Shown here in pieces: positions 44,672 to 54,076 of a DNA stretch of 64,000 bases. The stretch lies in the NCBI GenBank assembly GCA_018398575.1, contig JAGTXZ010000020.1, positions 2,728,001 through 2,792,000 of the forward strand, read 5' to 3'. The position numbers and the translations under genes are program-made. Position 1 is the stretch's first letter. Each line of letters begins with the position of its first letter. A model generated the notes under the pieces. It had not been told where the DNA came from and did no database searches. It worked only from the letters and a program-made list of their open reading frames with translations. Source of the stretch: Ampelomyces quisqualis. Taxonomy: Eukaryota; Ascomycota; Dothideomycetes; Pleosporales; Phaeosphaeriaceae.

Positions 44672-47162
44672 ATGCCTTCCATCTTGTCGCGGCTGCAGAG
44701 GAGGAGTAGTCGCCCTTCGACTGCTAAGCCAGCTAGGAAGCACGACGATCCATTCCCAGGACACCACCCCAACGGCAATGGCGTCTCCCACCGTGCATCT
44801 TCTTCGTCGCTGAACTCTTCCCAAGTGGGCTCGTCAGACCCGTCGACAACGCCGGCAACCTCAACCACGGACGAAACCATGATGAACGGTCCCACGCCAG
44901 TGCCTGTGCGCTCGCCCACGCGCTCGCAGCGACCCAGCGTCGATCCTCTCAAGCGCTACAGTATGAATGTGAGCGCTACCGAGTCCCAACGCAGCCTCAA
45001 CTAACCGGAGCGCAGGGTCTCTCGTCGTTCAACTCCAATGGCTCGCATAGCTCCATCAACAAATCTTCGTTGCTCGCGCCGCGCGTCATGTCCGTCTCGG
45101 ACGGCTCGTGGGTACGTTTGGCAGTGCAGTCACTTGGACAAGTGCTAACAGCTTGCAGGTCCATCAGCAAGTACTTCTTGTATTCGGACAGATTGGCGAA
45201 ACCCCGAACAAACCGCTGGACGGCTCACTTACGGTTAACCACCATCAGGGCCGGTTTCCTCCCACATGCTGGCCGGTCCACGACTCATACTTCAAGGCAT
45301 TGGTGCATCTCGAGCCCGGATGGAATCGCATACGACTTGGCTTTACGTCGCCCAAGCTGTCGACAAGCAACACATCGGTACCCACCCATGCTACTGTTAT
45401 CAACATCAACTACCTGCCGTTGACGCAGTCGCCACCTCTTCAGCTCGCCATTATCCTCGGACATGATTCTCCTGGAACATATGATGCGCCACCAGAGCGC
45501 ATGCAGCGCGAGGGAAACGATTTAGAGCTTGCTATCAAGAAGTTTCGAATGGCCGCATACCTCTGGCAAGCATTCACGGGGGAACAGATGAACCGCTATG
45601 GTTTCGGCCGACGCTGCTTCAGGTTTGAGGACGCCTGGGAACCAGGAACGCTCAGCTACCAGGACTGGGGAACGAAAGAGTTCCGAACGCAGGCGAAGAT
45701 ACACATCATTCGGTCAAGGAGAAGTGTCGCTGAGATTCGAGATCTCCAAATCGCTCAGCAATACACACCGGGAAAGAGGAAGGGTGAGCTGTTTGACATT
45801 GCGGCTGAAGCATGCAAGGAGTACTTCCAAATAACACCTGGAAACAAACAGTATGTGTCTTGCATGTTCTTGGATTCACAGTGGGACACAAAGGAGAAGA
45901 CGATTCGTGGACACGCAGCGCTAGGTGGAGGTGTTTCTGGCCTACAACTTGGCATCTTTGGGTCGCAGGCACTGCACAGCTACCCCTCGAGCATCGAGGA
46001 AGTGTTCCAAGCCTTCCAAGACTGCACACGAACAGACACCGCCTTCATCGCGAACGATTGCGGCGAGTCCGGAAGCAATTGGGAGGCCGCGAACATCGGC
46101 ATCGGTGCGCATCTGCACGAGACTGGGCATTTGTTCGGTTGTCCTCATCAGGAGTCCGGTGTCATGTTGCGCGACTATGTAACGTTCAACCGTACTTTCA
46201 GTTGCCGCGAACCCTACTCAACCCGCACCAAATCACACGGTCAGCGGCTAGTCCTTCCAGAGCATGAATGCAAATGGCACAGACTGGATGTACTCCGTTT
46301 CCGATTCCACCCTTGCTTCCGGATACCACTTGACGGAAATGCTAATGGCGACGGCAGTGTACAAGTCTGGACAGTGGACGCTGGCCAAGGCGGTGTACTT
46401 GCAACGTCGAAAGTGGGTATTGCTTGGATCGAATTGTACGCAGAAGGCGACGACGTCTGCCATTATTGGCGAGAGTACCCGGAGACGGACGGACAATACC
46501 CGCGACAAGTCACACTGGATGAGGTTGCCTTGCGCTCCGACCTGAAGGAGAAGGCAAAGTTGAAGCTCAAGGTCGAGGTCTTCTCAGCTGGCGGAGGATC
46601 TCACGTCATTGAAGACTTTAGCCAATTGGCTAACCAGAAGATTGCTCGTGTGAAATTGCCAGGTGGGCGTTGGGGCTACCGCGGTAGTAAGCTAGGATAC
46701 TCGCAGATGGCGGGCTCACAACCACAAGAGATCATATTGGACAGCGCGCACATATCCACTAAACTTCTACGATCCATCAAAGTCTATCATGGTCTGGCAG
46801 TAGACGGCCTCGAGTTCACATACGAAGATTCGACTAGCCAACTCTTTGGCAAGCGAGGCGGTGCTCCTACCGAGTTTGCGCTCGATACACGGCGAGGAGA
46901 GCTTCTTTTGGGCTTCACCTTGAGGGCGGGGCTCTGGATCGATGGCATACAGATTTTAACAAGCTTGGGGAGGAAGAGCGAGTGGTTTGGCAACCCGAAC
47001 GGCGGTAGTGGGTGAGTGCAGCTTCTGTGGTACTCTTGACCAGCACGTCCGACTAACATTTTCAGGCACACTCTGATACCTCCTCGTGGATATATTATTG
47101 GCGGCATATCGGGCTCAAGTGCTCAGTGGCTCGACGGCTTTGCACTAATTATCACGCGTTGA
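44672..47162 (+). CDS. Putative zinc metalloprotease (YIL108W/Zmp type) with jacalin-like C-terminus, four exons
   Basis: Exons: 44672-44968, 45016-45111, 45159-47011, 47066-47162, about 780 residues. A disordered Ser/Pro-rich N-terminus is followed by a beta-rich domain, then the metzincin-like zinc motif HETGHLFGCPH (His about residue 451), with HExxH plus the third His six residues on, so an active protease is expected. The last roughly 130 residues (FGKRGGAPTEFAL, GLWIDGIQILTS, WFGNPNGGSG, GYIIGGISGSSAQWLDGF) form a jacalin-like lectin domain completed by exon 4. Similar fungal proteins are known as putative zinc metalloproteases such as yeast YIL108W, of unclear substrate. There is no signal peptide, so it is probably cytosolic. 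Confidence 0.87.
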
Positions 47163-47684
47163 AAGAAGAGGCGTACTACTAATTCGAAACACAAAGCGCC
47201 GCTCACTATTAGCGGCCTATACATCAGCTACCATACGACGCAATTCACAAGCACGTTATCGCTGTAGGCATCCGAGAGCTCTTCCTTCGGAGCGTGTTGA
47301 AGCACATTGGTTGTCGATGCACCATAAAGTATAATGCTTGTACCCTTCAACACACATTGCATCGCATGGCAGGATAGGAGAATTCAGAGGTAACACTAGG
47401 TAGGTACCAAGAAGTGAGAAGTGAGAGCATGCTAGAGGGCAGTTGTAACCGAATAAAGGCGAGGTTTGGAGGGCAGATGAGGTCAATAACAAACATTGTC
47501 CATGTTCATATCTTGCTTTCGTTGATGTCGATCAGCTGATTGAATTTTGATAGTGAAGTGCTGCTGCGTAAGCCATATGAAACCTGCTCGCTCCGACAGT
47601 CCTTTTTGTGCAATCATCACCACATCTCTATGCGCCCACTCATACGCCGACACTTCCATGCACCCCACCACCCCACCTCAAACC
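47163..47684. other. Convergent 3' intergenic region
   Basis: About 520 bp between the metalloprotease and threonyl-tRNA synthetase stop codons. Nothing recognised beyond 3' untranslated sequence. Confidence 0.4.
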
Positions 47685-50256
47685 TCAAACCACATTTTCA
47701 AGCCTCCGCTCATCTCTCAGCTTACACAGCTTCTCTACCGCCTCATTCAGCGGCACAATCTCGCCCCTCTGCTGCGTGGCCTGATCATCTCTATTCCGCC
47801 AATTGACCGCCCTCGCCTGTTGTTCCTCAGCACCGACGACCATGATGAAATTATACAGCGCCAACTGCGCGGTGCGGATCTTCTTCTGCATCGTATTCCC
47901 GCTGACGTCAATGTCAGCGTGGAAATGATTTTTGCGCAGCAGAGTCTGGACGTCGCGGACGTAGTCGTTTGCAGAGGGCATGACGGGGATGACCATGACT
48001 TGGCGGGGAGACAGCCAAAAGGGCCAGCGGCCTGCAAAGTGTTCTGTTAGGATTGCGATGAAGCGCTCAAAGGAGCCGTAGATGGCGCGGTGGATCATGA
48101 CGGGGCGGGCGTAGCCTGGTTGCGGGGGCAGGATTTTCTTGGGCATGGGTGTGTCTGCGCCGTCGAGTTTGGATTTCTTTTGCTCAACGTGGCTTCCTTC
48201 CTTGTGCTGGTGTAGTTGTTCGTCCTTCTTTACTGTGACTTTGTCTTCTTTAGGCTTTGTGTGGGCGACTTCGGACGTCATGTATTCGAGCTCGAACTGG
48301 TTGGGCAGCTGGAAATCGAGCTGGATGGTGGCACATTGGAATTCGCGCTTAAGTGCGTCGGAGATGGTGATGTCGATCTTGGGGCCGTAAAAGGCGCCGT
48401 CGCCAGGGTTGAGTTCCCAGGCTCCTCCACCTTCGGCGGTGAATTGGTCAAGGGCTTCGGTCAATTTGCCTTCGGCCTTGTCCCACGTCTCGATCTCGCC
48501 TAGGAAGCCTTCTGGTCGGGTGCTGAGCTTCAACTTGAAGGTGAAGCCGAACTTGCCGTAGACAGCGCGTAGGAAGTCGAACAGTCCGGATATTTCCTGG
48601 GTGATCTGGTCCTGGGTACAGAAGATATGGGTATCGTCCTGTTGAAAACGGCGAACACGGGTGAGACCTGTAAGAGCTCCGCTAGCTTCGTTGCGGTGCA
48701 AGATACCAAAGTCAGCCATGCGAATGGGCAGTTCACGGTAGCTTCGCTCGCGGTGCTTGAAGATGAGACAATGTCCGGGGCAGTTCATAGGCTTGAGCGC
48801 CCACTTCTCCTTCTCGACGTCGAACACGAACATGTCGTCACTGTAATGCTGCCAATGACCCGAGATCTTCCACAGCGCAGAGTTGTACATGTTGGGCGAT
48901 CCAACTTCTTGGTACCCACGGTTCCAGTACTCTTCTCGCAGGAATGCTTGTAGTGTGTTGTAGATGATCTGACCATGGGGCAGGAAGAAACACGAGCCAG
49001 GGCTGAACTCGTGGAAGAAGAAGAGCTCTTGTTCCTTTCCGATCTTGCGGTGATCACGCTTCGCTGCCTCTTCGAGGAACTTGAGATGGGTCTGCATGGC
49101 ATCCTTGTCTGGGAACGAAACACCGTAGATACGCTGCAAGCTGTCGTTGTTGGCATCGCCCAGGAAGTATGATGCCGAGTTCTTCATGATCTTGAACTGC
49201 TTTATCCTGCCAGTGTGCGGTACGTGAGGTCCTCGGCAAAGATCGATCAGCGGTCCGTTTCGGTACACGGTCGTCGAGGTGCCGTCTGGAATCTTGTCCT
49301 TGATGATGTGCTGCTTATAAGGGTTCGACTTGAACATCTCGAGCCTGAAATAATCAGCCCTGAGGCAGATGCGAGGGACTCTAGACTTACAAGTCTTCCT
49401 TGGAAAGGGTCAAGCGCTGGAAGACTTGCTTCTCTTTGACAATGTTGTTAACAATAGTCTCCAGAGGTTTCCAGTCCGATGGCTCGACAGCAGCCTTCTC
49501 TGGCAACGCCATCTGAATGGTGGTCAGCGTGAAGTTTGAAGTTGCGTTCTAAGTCCTACCTCGTAGTAGAAGCCATCCTCGATCGGTGGACCAATGCAGA
49601 GGTCGCATCCAAATCTACGTTCCGAAGCTTCGCCCAGAATGTGTGCGCTTGAGTGCCAGAAGACCTTTTTGCCTTCTGGGTCATCGAACGGCAAAAGTTC
49701 CAGCTTACAGCTCTTCTCCAGTGGCCGCTCAAGATCCCAGAGTGTCTCTTCGGGGGTGCCTTTGTCGAGACGTGCGATTACGGTGCGCTCGAATAAGCTC
49801 TTGCTGATATTGCGGGCGATGTCGGCCGGGCTAGTGACCCAGGACTGACCCTCGATAATCTTGCCATCACCGAGCGAGATGTTGATGTTCTCTGCCACAA
49901 TCCCGTGTCAGTGAAGAGTCACGCTGCGCAGTCGATGCGATGGAGCGTACCGCGGGGCTTCTGGGCGACTTCCTCGTCGTACCTCGCCTTTAATTTCTCG
50001 CTGACTTGTGTTAGTTACAGTCGAAGTATGTCATTCCAAATGGCCCGACTCACAAAATCTGTAAGCGGTGGTCGATGTATGCTGGGACTGGGTCAAGCAT
50101 TAGAGGACGACCATCCCCATCTCCACCACCGCCTTTGGCCTTCTTCTCCTTCTTGGGCTTGGCGGCTTTTTGCTCTGCATTCTGTTCCGCTGATACTGCG
50201 AGGTTCTTGACGCCCTCAACCGCTTGGTCGACAGCATTTTTGACCGCTTCCGCCAT
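47685..50256 (-). CDS. THS1: Threonyl-tRNA synthetase, cytosolic, five exons
   Basis: Exons: 50256-50054, 50000-49951, 49891-49560, 49512-49391, 49344-47685, about 788 residues. A Lys-rich eukaryotic N-terminal extension (KKEKKAKGGGG) is followed by a TGS domain (ENINISLGDGKIIEGQSWVT), the second additional (editing) domain (FWHSSAHILGEASERRFG, RGPHVPHTG), and the class II core: MNCPGHC zinc Cys, RNEASGALTGLTRVRRFQQ motif 2, PVMIHRAIYGSFERF motif 3. The C-terminal anticodon-binding domain starts at RQVMVIPVMP. It charges tRNA-Thr. No mitochondrial presequence is visible in the start chosen. A Lys-rich insertion precedes motif 3 (see findings). Exon 2 is only 50 nt. Shares a 410 bp divergent region with GAR1. 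Confidence 0.97.
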
Positions 50257-50667
50257 GATTGCTGTTGTTGGTCGAGTCGGAAGCGCAATGTCTTGCTTTA
50301 TAGCAAGTCTGAGTCAGCGCTAACGTTGACTAACAGCCGTGATTCACACCGTCCTGTGGGTGTGAAGGCCGCACAGGAGGTTCAGATGCTGAATTGACTC
50401 AGTAATGGTCACGAGAGTCAGTTTTGGGTGTAGATAGTGCGCATTGCGTCGAGCTACAATTTTGGACTCCCTCGCGCGCGACAGCCCACCATGGTCTTGG
50501 CGGGTGCATGTGGTGGCACTGGTGGGGGAGCGGCGGAAGGGACGGTCGGCTAAACGTGGCGCCGATTGGTCGCTGGTCTCCGAACTCAAAGAATTCTTCG
50601 CGAACGCAACTGTCTACGAGAAGGTGCAGCGCCGCATACCGATTGCACAACTCTTATCGCACGCAAC
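50257..50667. promoter_or_regulatory. Compact bidirectional promoter, THS1 / GAR1
   Basis: Only 411 bp separate the divergent starts of threonyl-tRNA synthetase and GAR1. A reverse CCAAT box (ATTGG) is at 50565-50569, about 100 bp upstream of the GAR1 start. Both products serve translation capacity, so shared growth control is plausible (inference). Confidence 0.5.
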
Positions 50668-51484
50668 ATGTCTTTCCGTGGCACACCTCGAGGAGGTCGA
50701 GGAGGCGGTTTTGGTGGTGGACGCGGTGGTTTCACTCCCCGTGGTGGTGTGTAGCTCTGGTGTCGCAGCTTTGCAGCAGCTCTAGCTAACTCGCAGGCAG
50801 GACGCGGTGGATTTGGAGGAGCTTCTTCGTTCGGCCCGCCAGACCAGGTCTATGGTACGCGCCGCAGTTCTGTGTCTTTTGCTCTGCTGACATGCGCTCA
50901 GAAATGGGCAAATTCGTGCACGACGTCGAGAACGAGATGTTCTGCGAATCCATCAACACTAAGATCCCCTACTTCAACGCGCCAGTCTATCTCGAGAACA
51001 AAGTACGCACGCTCGCGGTCTCAAATCTGACGTTGAAAGCTAACTGCAAGTGTGGACGCCTATCGGCAAAGTCGACGAGATCCTCGGCCCGTTGAACCAG
51101 GTCTTCTTCACCATCAAGCCTCAAGAAGGCATACAAGCAAAGTCATTCAAGGCCGGCGACAAATTCTACATTGGCGGCGACAAGTTGCTGCCGCTCGACC
51201 GCTTCCTGCCCAAGCCCAAGCCCCCTCCCGGTTCCGCGAGAGTTAAGAAGCCTGCAGGCGCAGGTGGCCGTGGTGGAGGCGCACGTGGAGGTCGTGGCCG
51301 AGGCGCACCACGAGGACGAGGTGGATTTGGCGACCGAGGTGGACGTGGAGGATCTCGAGGAGGATTCGGTGGTGGCCGCGGAGGAAGCGGTGGTTTCTCA
51401 AGAGGGGGAGGCGGTGGTGGTTTCTCACGCGGTGGTCGTGGTGGCGGTGGTGGCTTTGGCGGACGCGGACGTGGAGGCTACTAG
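50668..51484 (+). CDS. GAR1: H/ACA snoRNP protein GAR1, four exons, one junction out of frame
   Basis: Exons as read: 50668-50748, 50797-50854, 50902-51002, 51051-51484, about 224 residues. An N-terminal RGG domain (FRGTPRGGRGGGFGGGRGG), the conserved Gar1 core (KIPYFNAPVYLENK ... IGKVDEILGPLNQVFFTIKP ... FYIGGDKLLPLDRFLPKP) and a long C-terminal RGG domain. Gar1 is a core subunit of box H/ACA particles that guide pseudouridylation of rRNA, acting in the nucleolus with Cbf5, Nop10 and Nhp2. The first three exons join well. Intron 3 (GTACGC at 51003 to AAG at 51050, with a CTAAC branch) leaves exon 4 one base out of frame, although the protein is clearly continuous on either side. The intron 1 acceptor is ambiguous (GCAG at 50796 or 50800). 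Confidence 0.88.
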
Positions 51485-52243
51485 AGTCGCCGTCAGGTTG
51501 CTATGGAGCTTCGCGCTGTGTGCCTCTGAGGGAGCTGCGCGACTGTCGATTTTATTCCTTTCTGGGGACCATATCGAGTGCCACGACTACTATCAGCCGA
51601 CATCACGAGCATCATTCGACGGCGTTTTGGAGTTGAGAGGTTTCATGTAAAAGATCCGACACACGGCGCCACGTTGGACACTGTTTAAAAAGCTGTTCGG
51701 GATATGTATTCAGTCCATTTTATCTGAATCGAAAAAACGATCGATTGCACTCTGTCCAGGTACACATTTGTTCTTCTAGCACGTGCTGCTCGTGCATTTC
51801 GCGAGCTGCTTCATTTGGTGCAAATGCTGAAAATCGCATTCAACTAGTACGGCAAACGAGACGCCCACATCACGTACCTACCGAATGATCCATCAACTGT
51901 GCAAGACAGAGGTGCTCGTTCCCAACGTCCACGAGAACGTCTCACAAGAAAGTCGCAGATGCTTGCAAACCGCAGAACTCGGCAAATCACACGGCGGTCT
52001 GCGGCTGTGGCTGGGCCTCCACTAGTGCCATTTTGCTGGAGGAATGACGCAGCAAGGTTAAACTTGATCGCCCGAACAAACCAGGCGCGTCACCAACCAT
52101 AGTGACTTAACAACAAAGACTTCCGCACCTGCGGACCTGGACCCTTGACTTTACACCCGCCCTTTCTCATTTCTACGATATTCGAGCCAAGACTTCTTGG
52201 CTGTTGATACCTTCATATATCGCTTTCTCCGACCGTGGGCAGT
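51485..52243. other. Intergenic region GAR1 to phosphatidylserine synthase
   Basis: About 760 bp between plus-strand genes. No repeat or RNA gene recognised. It holds the GAR1 3' end and the promoter of the next gene. Confidence 0.4.
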
Positions 52244-53164
52244 ATGTCGCGAAGAAACGGAGCTCCACAGGGACCGAAGGATGCGATGCCACCTGCGAAG
52301 GATGCCAGTGTGTAGTTCTGGAGCTCTTGGAGCTGCGAAAAGCGTGCTTACAATGTTACAGCGCAAGATAAGCAGGTCCGTCTGCTGTCTCAAGAAGCCG
52401 GCCACTTCTCCCTCGTCCGCGCTTTGCATCTTGCAGACTTCATCACGGAGCTGAACGGTACTACTCTCCTGTTGAACCATCTCCAGTATGTGCGCATGAA
52501 CTAACATGGAATGCAGGCTTCTGTGGTGTTATGTCGGTCTTCTCGTCGCTCCGCTACTGCATACAAGACAACCCGCACAACTACACGAATCTCTACTGGG
52601 CGCTCGGCTTTGTACCGCTTGGCTTATTCTTTGACTTCATGGACGGCAAGGTGGCAAGATGGAGGAAGAAGGCCAGTCTCATGGGCCAGGAGTTGGACTC
52701 TCTCGCCGACTTGGTACGTCACACATACATGATCAGCTCTCACGGGATTGTGACACGCAGCCATGGAAACGGAAATACTAACAATATCCCTCCAGGTCTC
52801 TTTCGGCGTAGGTCCCGCAGCTGCTGCTTTCAGTCTCGGTCTCCGCACGCCCGTCGACCATCTCCTGCTTACCTTCTTCGTCCTCTGTGGTCTCACTCGT
52901 CTCGCGCGCTTCAACGTCACAGTTGCCATGGTTCCCAAAGACGAAACCGGCAAGTCTAAATACTTTGAAGGCACACCTATTCCTATGTCCTTGATCCTCG
53001 TGCAGACCATGGCGTACTGGGTGTACAAGGGCTGGACGCTGGCACAGATCCCGTTGGGCCTATGGTTGGAGGGAACGTGGCTTGAATTCCACCCTGTTGT
53101 GTTTATGTTTGTGCTCCATGGGTGTCTTATGGTTAGCAAAACTCTGCATATACCCAAGCCGTAG
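52244..53164 (+). CDS. CHO1: CDP-diacylglycerol-serine O-phosphatidyltransferase (phosphatidylserine synthase), four exons
   Basis: Exons: 52244-52307, 52362-52457, 52517-52713, 52796-53164, about 241 residues. The CDP-alcohol phosphotransferase signature D-G-x2-A-R-x8-G-x3-D-x3-D is complete as DGKVARW...MGQELDSLAD (first Asp about residue 96), and the following VSFGVGPAA and LTRLARFN motifs are typical of phosphatidylserine synthase rather than PI or choline enzymes. About six hydrophobic helices follow. It makes phosphatidylserine from CDP-diacylglycerol and serine in the ER, feeding phosphatidylethanolamine and phosphatidylcholine synthesis. The length is near that of fungal orthologues. 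All introns are GT-AG and in frame; intron 3 falls exactly after the signature. Confidence 0.95.
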
Positions 53165-53783
53165 GGAAGATATTGCAGAATCCTGGAGGGGGTGTTGAGT
53201 TGGTTTAGCGAAGCCGGATGAGCCTTTTTGGACATTGTCGGGCAGAATCGCGATAACGCGTTCTGCACAGATCATGTTTGATGTCACATTCAAGGCATAC
53301 ATAGTAGGATAAAATGGTGCGTTGATAGGACACAGGTGAAGAAGCGATTCATTCCTCTTCCGAAGTCCACCTCTTTTGCATGATTAGTAGGGAGCAAGTA
53401 ACGAGCTGGTTAGTTATCGATGAGCAAGTGCTCTTTAGTGAAGAGCGAGATACACGTTATCTGACTTCTTTGTGCATCACGGAGATAGGTCCCAGGAGGA
53501 GTGTTCGTGACAGGGTTAGGTGGCGATGGCATGTGGCAAGCAATGTTTGGGTAGTACCTGTAGAGATGCCGACCAATTCCGTCATGTTCAAACGCGGGCT
53601 GACGTCAAACATGACGGGCGTCTCCTGGGCAACAGCGTTTATTTTCCACAACACGGCAGGCGCGTCCGAGCTCTTCCATTTCGGTTAGGCGCGAACACGC
53701 CCATCTCGGGCATCCTTGGACGAGACAAGACTTGACCATCCTATGCGCCGGCGCTACACGTCTCCCACGATTCAAACACCGCC
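53165..53783. other. Intergenic region upstream of the Asp homologue
   Basis: About 620 bp. Short frames only; nothing recognised. It should hold the Asp homologue promoter. Confidence 0.4.
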
Positions 53784-54042
53784 ATGTACCGATACACTGC
53801 GGGCACGCCGTGCCCTGCGCCGAATCTATCCTTCCCCAGCAGCTACTACGACTATGGACGGCCATCGTCCACCTACGCGCCCAGCTATGCCACCGAGGAC
53901 ACGACGGCGAACATCGAGTACACAACAGAGTTGAAGGCGAGCCTGCGCAGCACCAAGCCGCGACGTCCGATGCGAACCACGCACAAGCAGGCCTGTAACC
54001 CCTCGCTCGATATCTTCGAGGATGTCGCGCAGGAGGAGGAGC

Positions 54043-54076
<34 letters not shown>

